The notes beneath the pieces are model-generated. The model made no database searches. It was not told the origin of the DNA and was given only the letters and a program-made list of their open reading frames with translations. Below, one piece after another: positions 47,306 through 61,844 of a DNA stretch of 64,000 nucleotides. Source of the DNA: Phaeosaccion multiseriatum (lineage: Eukaryota; Ochrophyta, other classes); NCBI GenBank assembly GCA_965112735.1, contig OZ218952.1, forward strand, positions 5,642,001 to 5,706,000, read 5' to 3'. Each line of letters opens with the position of its first letter. Position 1 is the stretch's first letter. Made by a program: the position numbers and the translations under genes.

Positions 47306-47472
47306 CTGCTGTGGAAAGAGCCGGCAGAGAGGAGAAGAGGGGGGGGGTTGGGAAGGAAGAGGAAGACGAAGAAGAGCCAAGGCAGCAAGGGGAGGAAGGA
47401 AGGGGGGGAATAGACTTCATCAAAATAGGGGAGCAGGCCAGTGAGCGAGATCGAAACAAAAAAACGAAAGTT

Positions 47473-47485
47473 GAAACTGAAACTG
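47473..47485 (+). promoter_or_regulatory. GAAACTGAAACTG motif between divergent genes
   Basis: Lies between the ankyrin gene (-) and the membrane-protein gene (+, start 47533). It is the same motif as at 10285-10314 and elsewhere. The role is inferred from position. Confidence 0.35.
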
Positions 47486-47532
47486 TTTTTTAACCCCGAC
47501 CCCTCCCTGATCTTTGGGGGGAATTACAAATC

Positions 47533-50112
47533 ATGCGCCTCGGGGAGAGGAGGCGGCCATGCGCAGCGCTGCGTGCTTCGTGCGGTCTCGTACTGCTGCT
47601 GTTGCTCGGACGGTCGGCCGTGGATGGCGCAGGAGGAGCAAGCAGTGGGGGAAACTCTGCCTCGGGGTGGACACGGGGCAGCAGGAGCAGCAGGCGAGGG
47701 GAGGGACTAGGTTCGGGTCGACGGAAGGCAGAAGGGACCTCTGCTGTGCGGAAGCGAGGAGGAGAGGATGCTAAGAGCGAACGGGGTGGTAACGGCCCTG
47801 CTCGCAACAGAAGCCCGCCCAAGCCGGCTGCCTCGAAAGAGAGGAAGGAGGCAGGAAGCGCAAGACCGAGCTCGTCCGCACCCAGTAAAGGCCCACCGCT
47901 GGCCAAGCGCAAGTCGCCCAGGTGAGCCATGTGGAATAAGGAGGCCCTCGTTCCGGAGGGAGGACACGAAGGGATGCGATCTTCCCCCCTTTTTCACCTT
48001 TACCCTCTTCAATGCGTACCTCTGCCCCCCCTCCCCGTGTCTCTCTGTTGCCAGTCTTTCATCGCGTCCCAGAAGAAGGCCGGCATCGGCGGCACGTGGC
48101 ACCAGGAAGCTAGGAGCGAAAGCATCCGGCGCGAGCAAGCCAGCGAAAGCATCCGAGGCGAAGTCCGAGGCGAAGAGCGTCCCTCCAGTCGACGGCGGTG
48201 GAGGCAGTGGAGGCAGCCTTGGTCGCCAGGGAAGCGCGCCTCTTTGTAACTACGACCATATCGACGACGAAGGGGAATTCTCGGCTCGCCTTGAGTTCGG
48301 TGATGGCTTCGGCTCTTCTGGCTCGTCCTCCTCCTCCTCCTCCTCAAGCGGTAGCGAGGATGACGATGAGGACGATGATATGGATGAGTTGGCAGACTCG
48401 CTCCTTGAATCACTGCTGGCAGAGGATACTGATAAGCTCCTTGAACGTCTGTTAGCAGATGATGGCGACAGATTTCGGCCGGGCATGAATGATCTGCTGC
48501 CCAAGGGCATCGATAGAGGAGGGTCAATAGCGGTGGAGGTGAGGGCTCAGGACAACGAACAGGAGGAGCAGGAGGAAGAAGAAAAAGAAGAAGAAGAAGA
48601 AGAAGAAGAAGAAGAAGAAGAAGAAGAAGAAGAGGAGGAGGAGGAGGAGGAGGAGGAGGAGGAGGAGGAGGAGGAGCAGGAGCAGGAGCAGGAGGAGGAG
48701 GAGAGAGAGACGAACAAGGCGGCCAAGGTAACTATTGGGCTGGAGTTTTCCGCAGAGGGCTCTAGGGGGGGGCGCCAACTTGGGGGGCAGGGGGGGGTGG
48801 AGGCGTCAGCACAAGGAGGGGAACCTGCTGTCCTGTCTGCTGATGACCAAGTTCCCAGCATTTCCGAGCCGGACGGAGAGCGGGACTCTCTTCGCATTGG
48901 AGTAGGTGGGAGTGCAGCAAGCGACGAGGAGGAAGGAGACGAAACACCACAGAGGATCGAAAGCAAAGAGGCAGGGCCAAAGCCAGAGAGCACCGTGGAG
49001 CAGGTCTTGGACGTGAAGGAGGCTACGGAAGGAGGGGGAGAGGAGGAGGGCATGCAGACCACCGATGGGGCGGGGGAGGAGGGAGAGGAGGGGGAGGGGG
49101 GTGGGGAGGAGGAGGAGACCGACGGGGATGGAGATGATGGGGTCGAAATTGAGGTGGAGGAGCCGCCTGCTGAGGGCAGGCAGAATGCTGAGGAAAATGG
49201 CAGCGAGGACGATGGCGAGGATGACGTAGAGGGGGACGAGCTTGAGATAATGGATAGTACGGGGGCAGACGCAGATGGGGCTAGGAACACGGCCGCAGGC
49301 ACAGCAGAGGACGCAGGGGGGGGGGACAAGGAGGAGGAGGAGGAGGAGAAGGAGGAGGAGGAGGAGGAGGAGGAGGAGGAGGAGGAGAAGAAGAAGGAGG
49401 AGGAGGAGGAGGAGGAGGAGGAGGAGGAGGAGGAGAAGAAGAAGGAGGAGGAGGGGGAGGGGGAGAAGAAGAAGAAGAAGAAGAAGAAGGAGGAGGAGGA
49501 GGAGGAGGAGGTGGTGGTGGAGGAGGAGGTGGTGGAGAAGGAGGAAAAGGAGATGGAGGAGGAGGTAAAGGAGATGAAGGAGGAGGTAAAGGAGGAGGAA
49601 AATGTGAAGGAGAAGAAAGAGGAAGAGGAAGCTAAGAAAGAGAAGATCAAGACAGAGGAAGAGGAGAAGGGAGAGGTGGAGGATATGAAAGAGAAGGTGA
49701 AGAAGAAGATGAAAGAGAAGGTGGAGCAGATGGAAGAGAAGGAGGATGAGGAGGACGAGGAAAGGGAGGACTGGAAGGCGAAGAAGGGCGAGGAAGAAGA
49801 GAAGGACGGGAAGGAAGGACACAAAGAGGGCAGTGGTTTCAGTAGCGGCACCAGCAGTGGCGGCCCGGAGGAGGCAAGCACACCGCAGCAGCCCCGGCCA
49901 CCGTTATTCCTCTTCCCTCCCTCCCCCCGGGCGGGCAAGACTCTGGCGGAGGAGGGGCTGATGGATGTGTTGCCCGTTCAGCAGAGACTGATCAAGTACT
50001 TCACAGATGACAAGATCTTCGCCGTGCAGGTGGCTGCGTCTGCGCTGTGTCTGGCCAACGCCGTGCTGTGCTTCATGACTGGTGAGCGAAGGGCAGCGAG
50101 GGGGGGAGGGCC

Positions 50113-50152
<40 letters not shown>

Positions 50153-51887
50153 ATGTGTGTGTCTATGCGTCTGTGTGTATGTGGTCGGTCGGGCCACCTC
50201 GCATGTGGCAGAGGTGTCGCAGTGGACGGCTGTAGAAGGCGTTCGCTTTGCCTGACGAGGGATTGGAGGCAGCTTGCTTGCTTGCTACCCTGTTCACGCT
50301 CTCTGACTGACCCTGTCCTCTCTCCTGTTGTCCCTTGTCCGACCTTTTGTTCCATGCTCCACCTCCACCTCCTCTCCCTTCCACTCCCTCCCCCTCTGCT
50401 CCTCTCGCAGCGGGGGAAGAGGAGGCGGAGAAGGGCAGAGTCTTCCGACTGGGCAAGTCACTCGAGTGGGTGGGCGGCGGCAAGGCAGCGTACCACACGG
50501 CGCTGGTAGCTGCCATTGTCAAGCACTGGGGTACGGTGTTGGGTCGCATGAGCCACACACTCGTGCCGCACCTCATGCATGAGCCCAGGAGGTGAGCACA
50601 AGGGCCTTGTGTGTGTATGTGTATGTATGTGTGTGTATGTATGTGTGTGTGTGTGTGTGTATGTGTGTGTGTGTGTGTAAGTGTGGGTGCACGTGTGTGT
50701 GCATGTGTGTATGTATGTGTATGTGTGTGCGTGTGTGTGTGTGTAAGTGTGGGTGCACGTGTGTGTGCATGTGTGTATGTATGTGTATGTGTGTGCGTGT
50801 GTGTGTGTGTGTAAGTGTGGGTGCACGTGTGTGTGCATGTGTGTATGTATGTGTATGTGTGTACGTGTGTGTGTGTGTGTGTGTGTCTTGCATACGCTTT
50901 GTTGCCCTTGCCTTAGCTCAACGACCCCGGCCCCTTCCTGTGTGCCTTCGTGCGTGCATACGTGTGTGCCCCTCTGCCAGCAGGTACTCCAAGTTCAAGG
51001 CGCGCGTGAGTCTCCTCGCTGCCGACCCGGCCATGCAGGCCATCGTGTTCTGCGGGCTGTTCCTCGTCTTCCCTCTCAAGAACGCGCTCCTGCCCCTGCT
51101 CGTAAGAGAGGCTGCCTTCACCCTTCTCGTGCTCAAGCAGGTGCGAAAGGCTTAAGTAAGGTTACGGAAGGTTACGTAAGGTTACGTAAGGTGCCCCATT
51201 GGGAAGGAAGGGAGAGCAGAAGGGCTGCCTTCGCCCCGTGGTAGGAAGCCAACCGATGGTGGCTTTTGTTGCTGCGTCGGGCTCTCCCTATAGTCGGTGA
51301 TCGGTGGTGCCGGTGATGGTTAAGGAGTAGGACTGGGATTGGGATGCCGATTTGACACTTTGCCCCTTCGTTATTCGAACGTACAGGCGTTGGCAATCCT
51401 GAGTCCGAGCGTCGCCAAGGCTCTCACCGCCGCCATGCAGCCGTTCATGCAGGTGCTCCTCGCTGCGGGGGACGGCCGAGCCTTCAAGGTGGGATGGCAA
51501 CCGAGACACACCCACACCCATACACACGCGCGAGGAAGGAAGGAAGGGAGGGAAGGGGGGAGGGAGGGAGGGAGGGGCTGCTGATGTACCTATCTCTAAC
51601 GGGTCATTTCATTTGTTTGTCTTTCCCTTTCGGATGCACAGAGAATGGACTTTCCCTCTCGGCAGAAGCAGCTTGGTAAGCGGCTGGCCCAGCTGAGCTT
51701 CAAGATGGAGCTGGTGCTCGTGGGAGACATACTATTTAAACTCTACGTGCCAGGGATGCTGGGGGCAGGCTCCGCAGCGACCGTCGCGGCGGCCCTGACC
51801 AACTCCAGTAAGTCAGTAAGCGTCAGTATTCCAGCAAGTTTGACTCTGACGCTTCGTTGTGATGGAAGATGTAGTGATGGTGGAATG

Positions 51888-51934
<47 letters not shown>

Positions 51935-51962
51935 GGTGGTGGTGGTGGTGGTGGTGGTAGTC

Positions 51963-51998
<36 letters not shown>

Positions 51999-52196
51999 GT
52001 GTGATGATGGAGGCTGGCCGATGGTGGAGGCCGACTCACTACAAACACCTACGCTTCGTATCGAGCGTCTTTTCGTTTTTTATTTTCGCGCATGAGTGAG
52101 TCCCTCACTCCCTCTCGCTCTCCCCGCTCTGTCCTTCCCTACCTGTGCTCGCCTGGCCTCGCTCACCCTCCTCCTGTGCTTTTGTGCTGTGCTGTG

Positions 52197-52231
<35 letters not shown>

Positions 52232-52983
52232 GTGTTGTGTGTGCGTGTCGAAGGCAAGGAGGAGGTGCTGAAGGCTCGTCTCCGCTTCGCCGCCAAGTTT
52301 GTGCCCTGGGGCATGGTGTATGTGCAGCTGTTGGGTATCAAGAACAGGCAGCTCGAGGACGATGTCAAGATGTTCAAGGGTAAGGGAGAGAGGAGGACAG
52401 CTGTGGACGGGGGAGGAGAGAGGAGGATGGCGCTGGATGGAGAAAGAGAGGTCACTCACTCATTCACTCACTTATCTCACTTACTCACCTCACTCACCTC
52501 ACCTCACTCAACTCACTCACTCACTCATTCACTCACTCACCCGCAGGCCTGACCCTGGCTGGTGTCAAGATGGGTTGGCTGGAGCTCTTCCTGGACTCGT
52601 TTCTCTTCGCACGAATCCTCGGCTTTCCCCTTTACCTGGCCTTTGCAGTGCCTCTCATTGGCGTGCTGTTCGGAGAAGGAGGGGTTGTGTCCACTTGGAT
52701 TTTCGGAGACGCTGGAGTGGTGGCGCTGCTGACTGGCAAGACGTCGTTCTCTACTCTGGGGTCGAGGTTGGTGGATCAGATTGTGGCATCTCGGGCTGAG
52801 GCGGAGGTGGAGGAGGCGCTGAGGGAGAAGGAGGAGGAGCAGGAGGAGGAGGAGGAGGAGAGAGCGAAGCAGGCGCTCGAGGGGGCCGGTGAAGAGGAGG
52901 AGCCGCACAGCCACATACCCAAAAGTATGGCGGGGAAGGTCGCCAAGATGGCTGCGGTGGCGGCCGGGCTGGTGGATGAGTGA
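47533..52983 (+). CDS. Membrane protein with signal peptide and very long acidic linker, 8 exons, 1194 residues
   Basis: Exons 47533-47921, 48055-50081, 50411-50591, 50984-51140, 51387-51488, 51642-51807, 52254-52379 and 52547-52983 share one frame. The N-terminus (RASCGLVLLLLLGRSAVDGA) is a signal peptide. Exon 2 codes a Ser/Lys-rich part, then hundreds of residues dominated by Glu and Lys. From exon 2's end onward the protein becomes hydrophobic: KYFTDDKIFAVQVAASALCL, GGGKAAYHTALVAAIVKHWG, MQAIVFCGLFLVFPLKNALL, KMELVLVGDILFKLYVPG and GFPLYLAFAVPLIGVLFG. That is about five or six membrane-embedded segments. Exons 3-5 faintly resemble the TMEM33/Pom33 layout, but I would not name it on that. 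The acidic C-terminal tail follows VDQIVASRAEAEVEEAL. Plastid, ER or envelope localisation is possible. Confidence 0.65.
50610..50887 (+). repeat. GT-rich minisatellite of about 67-bp units in an intron
   Basis: Three near-identical copies of a unit beginning gtaagtgtgggtgcacgtgt occur at about 50677, 50743 and 50812, embedded in (GT)n, between exons 3 and 4 of the membrane-protein gene. Confidence 0.9.
51886..52001 (+). repeat. (GATGAT)n and (GTG)n trinucleotide array in an intron
   Basis: An atg run, then a gtg run, then an atg run again, giving a symmetrical A-B-A block. It lies between exons 6 and 7 of the membrane-protein gene. Confidence 0.95.
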
Positions 52984-53239
52984 TGAGTCAGTCATGACTG
53001 ATGACTGAGCCAGCCAGCCGATGAGGGATGAGTCTTGCTGAGTGAGTTTCTCATGGCTCATCGCCTATCGTTCCATCACTTCGCCGGATTTGTACAGGAG
53101 TCGTGACTGATGAGTCTTGACTTTGAGTCGATGAGCGAGTCTGAGTCTTTGGCTCGAGGAGGGGGTGAGTGATGGAGTGATCAGCGATCAGGGAGGACTG
53201 AGTCCATGAGTGAGTCAGTCGCCCACCCATCTCTCTTTC

Positions 53240-53505
53240 TTTTAACACTCGATTTGCGTAAGAATCGCCCACATCGCCCCCAATATATTTTTTGGACACA
53301 TGTAGCAAAATGACGCTGGGAGAAGCGCCATAGCTCTTCGTGTAGCTCTTTGAGAAGCCTCTCGATCCATTCCATAGTCTTTCGGCTTTCATCGCTTTTC
53401 CCCTTCACTACTTGTCAGCATTTCTGCAAGAGCACTCTCCCTTGCCGCCCGACCCCCCAAAAAACGGGCGATTTGGGCGATTCTTACGCAAATCGAGTGA
53501 TAAAA
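53240..53505. mobile_element. MITE-like element with 40-bp terminal inverted repeats
   Basis: The left end 53246-53279 is the reverse complement of 53466-53499 with a single mismatch in 34 positions; the pairing extends outward over TTTTAA/ATAAAA for about six more bases with one mismatch. The 186-bp interior has no long open frame. Size, terminal inverted repeats and AT-rich flanks fit a non-autonomous DNA transposon (MITE). No clear target-site duplication could be defined, because the flanks are A/T runs. Confidence 0.6.
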
Positions 53506-53689
53506 AAATAAATCGCAATCACCCTTTCCTCATATTTGTTTAACCTGAGAAGTGAGAGATTGACTGCCATGCTTTAGCACTGCTTCCTCGTGTAGCTCAT
53601 CTTGTAGGATGAGTCTGTGAAGCGTCGCAGACAATCTCCCATTATCTTCGGGTGGTAGTGGAAGCGGTGATGGTGTGGGTGCTGATGTG

Positions 53690-54165
53690 CCATCCCCTGC
53701 CGTCCCCTGCCCTCCCGTACCATCCCCTACCATCCCCTGCCATCCATTGCCCTCCTTTACCATCCCCTACCACCCACTACCCTCCTTTACCATCCCCTGC
53801 CATCCACTACCCTCCCCTACCATTCCCTGCCATCCATTGCCCTCCTTTACCATCCCCTACCACCCACTACATTCCTTTACCATCCTCTGCCACCTCCTTC
53901 ACCATCCACTGCCATCCACTACCCTCCCCTCCCCTGCCACCTCCTTTACCATCCACTGCCATCCACTACCCTCCCCTACCATCCCCTGCCACCTCCTTTA
54001 CCATCCCCTGCCATCCACTACCCGCCCCTACCATTTCCTGCCATCCACTACCCTCCTTTGCCATCCCTTGCCACCTCCTTCCATCCCCTGCCATCCGCTA
54101 CCCTCCTTTCCCATCCCTACCACCTCCTTCCATCCACTGCCATACACTGCCCTCCTTTACCATCC
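53690..54165. repeat. CCATCC-type minisatellite
   Basis: Roughly 475 bp of degenerate units built from ccatcccctgccatccacta and ccctcctttac. It ends within about 10 bp of the stop codon of the two-RRM gene on the minus strand. Confidence 0.95.
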
Positions 54166-55787
54166 GCCGCCGCCATCCTGGTGCACGGGACCGCCCATGT
54201 GCTGCTGGTTGTGCATCATGGGAGGGCCCTGCTCGCGGTCTTCCCTCACGAAGATGAGGCGCCCCTTGATCTCGGTGTTGTTCAGCTGGAGGGCGAGAAC
54301 GGGAGGGGGGGCGGGGGGATTAAGAAGGACAGGAGAGTGAGATGAGATAAGCTAAGCTACAGCCTTACCTGTGCGATGGCGGCTTGAGCCTGCTCGGCGG
54401 TGGCGTACTCAACGACCCCGCAGCCCTTGCTCCTTCCCGTGTTGGACTGGAGAGAGGCAGGGAGAGAGAGGTGGCAGGGAAGTGGGTTTCGTTAGGCATG
54501 AGCGAGTGACGGAGCAAAACGGCAAGAGAAGAGGGGGTGAGACAAAGGGAGAACGTACACGAACCCACCTCGGTCATGACGTCAGCCCGCAGGATTTCTC
54601 CCCCGCTCAGGCGCATGTGGTCCTTGAGGTCTTGCCACACAACATCCCAGCTCAGATTGCCAACATACACCCTCCGGTTCTGCCTGTTGGGGCCGCCGTT
54701 GTTCTGGTACGGCTGCTGCCTGTTGTTGTTGTACGGCTGCTGCTGGTTGTTTTGGTACGGCTGATGGTTCTGGTAGGGCTGCTGGTGCCGTCTCGCGCGG
54801 CTGTTGTTCGCTTCACGATCTTCCCTCACGAAGATGGGGCGATAGTTGAGCTCGGTCTCCTGCAGAGGGCATACGGAACAGTGTGGCGACAGAGAGAGAG
54901 AGGACATGACAGACAGCCTAGACAGATGAGTGGCAGGGAGAGGCAGAGCGGATCGGGGGGGGCACTTCAAAAACGTAATTGTAGGGCGCTAAAAAAGAGG
55001 CGAGAGCTTCCCTAAGTGCGGGGGCGACTCAAGCTACATGTACACAGGACGAGAGGCGCTATGCTGTGGTCGGGAGGGCCGATGAACTTTGGTCAAACCA
55101 GCCAAAAGGGGGCGGGACTCTTGCCCTGCCCTACGCAAAGTCCAAACCCTCGATGTCAGGTAGCCCTTCAACCTGCCCGCCTACCTCACCTGGAGAGTGG
55201 CCATGGCGTTGAGGGCCTCCCCGGTGGTGCGGTACTCGACAATGGCTGAGCCTTTGGAGCGACCGTCGCTGCCGCGGAGCACGTCGCAGCGGACCACCTC
55301 TCCCGCTTGGCGCATATGGTCCGAAAGCTCCTGCAAGCAGCCAGTAATATAATATTCAGTGGTGGGAGAGAAAGAGAGAGAGAGAGAGAGATTGTGTGAG
55401 AGAGAGAGGAGTGGGGACGGATGGATGAAGATAGGGCGGTGCTGTTGTGTCCTCTCTACTCAGCAGTGCCTCGCGAGCGTGACGGAAGGTACTGTTCCAC
55501 AGGAGAGGGCTGCTTTTCCGCACTCAAGGAAAAATGCGCGCTCTTTCCGCTCTACTCCCTCACTCCTTTCTTCCTCCCTTCCCCCTCCCCCGCCCCTCCT
55601 TTCCCGGCATCTCCAATAGGCATTGGGAGCAGCTTCCCCACCTCCCTCCCGCAACAAAGGGAGCAGTGAATCTTTGACCCCCCCACCTCTCACGCACCTG
55701 CCAGTCCGTCTGCCAGCTCAAATTCCCAACGAACACGCGTGGCGAGGCCTCGACGGGAGGCATGCCTTGATCTTGCTGCCACTCCAT
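54157..55787 (-). CDS. Two-RRM RNA-binding protein, GBP2/HRB1-like, 5 exons, 242 residues
   Basis: Exons 55787-55698, 55330-55190, 54859-54569, 54446-54369 and 54285-54157 are in frame. Each RRM shows RNP2 ([18 protein letters not shown]) and an RNP1 variant ([22 protein letters not shown]), and each ends in IFVREDRE. This RNP plus VREDRE pattern is typical of the Gbp2/Hrb1 and hnRNP-M-like group of mRNA and G-strand-binding proteins. A 35-residue Gln/Asn/Tyr linker ([20 protein letters not shown]) joins them. The C-terminus stops shortly after [12 protein letters not shown], whereas the paralogue at 61845-64000 continues into a further RRM, so this copy looks shortened. The last exon is identical over 99 bp to the paralogue. 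Confidence 0.85.
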
Positions 55788-56125
55788 GGTGGGCTGGCCG
55801 CGGGGGGACAAAGAATAATCGAGGGTAGAAGTGTGCTGGAGCGGTTCGGAGTTGCACACGGCTAGTGCCACCCAGTACCACTCCTGCAAAAAAAAATGCG
55901 GAGGGGGGCGATTCGAACGCGCGCATATCGCTCTTCACAAATGGGGTGGAGCGGTGGAGAGCCAACATGTGTGGTTCTGTCTTTTGAATGTCTAGCGAAT
56001 GCGAGAGGGGAATGGAGAGGGGAATGGGGAATGTAGAAAGATAGAAAGCGTACTCGCTACGCTCGCACGTGAAAAAAGAGAATGACTGCTGAAACCGCGC
56101 CAGCAAGGGCTTGATAGGGGAGAAG
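55788..56125. promoter_or_regulatory. Divergent promoter region between the RRM gene and RecQ
   Basis: 338 bp separate the RRM start (-) from the RecQ Met at 56126 (+). Contains a poly-A/T stretch near 55885 and purine-rich sequence at 55990-56030. No specific factor site was recognised. Confidence 0.4.
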
Positions 56126-61201
<5,076 letters not shown>

Positions 61202-61404
61202 CAGGGGTCGGAGACACGGAACGGGCTCGCAGCAGTTGGTGATACAGCAGCAGTAACAACAACGGGCATGGTCGCGAGGAGGATGCCCACGTGGCGGAGT
61301 AGCCGTTTCCGGGAGAGGAGAGGACAGGAGGGAGCAACGCGACGAGGGGTGAGGGGAGGGGAAGAGGTGGAGAACCCGTCTGGAGGGGTACGATACAACG
61401 GAAG

Positions 61405-61458
<54 letters not shown>

Positions 61459-61844
61459 AGACAGACACACACACATACCCAGAGAAAACACATACGAAGA
61501 GAGACACCAGAGAGAGAGAGATGTAAATATATGGAGGGGAAAGCAGCACCACGCGACTTGCATTTCTGCTCTTTGCTTTATCCTTGCACAATCAGATGCC
61601 AGATGCCTACCCCTGGGCTGTACTCTTGAGAAGCAAGCCATACAATAAGAAATATAGCGCGACTCCTCGGCCCTCGCATACTCGGGGGCCCACATGCTCT
61701 CCTCTGTGCGTCCTGCATATTTGTGTGTAGAGGGGACAGACAGCCTATGTGGCCCTGTTTCCCTCCCTCCCTCTCATCCACTGATATGACAAGTGGCAAG
61801 CGGGGAACTAGGTGGGTGGGTAACAACAAGCTGGCTCCTTCACC
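61202..61844. other. Intergenic region between convergent RecQ and RRM genes
   Basis: Contains one copy of the dispersed 20-mer (61230-61253), a long (GA)n run at 61408-61455 and a short (CA)n. No gene was recognised. Confidence 0.6.

Noticed and set aside
50573-50893. His-Thr repeat frames on the minus strand
   Set aside because: Antisense of the (GT)n minisatellite intron.
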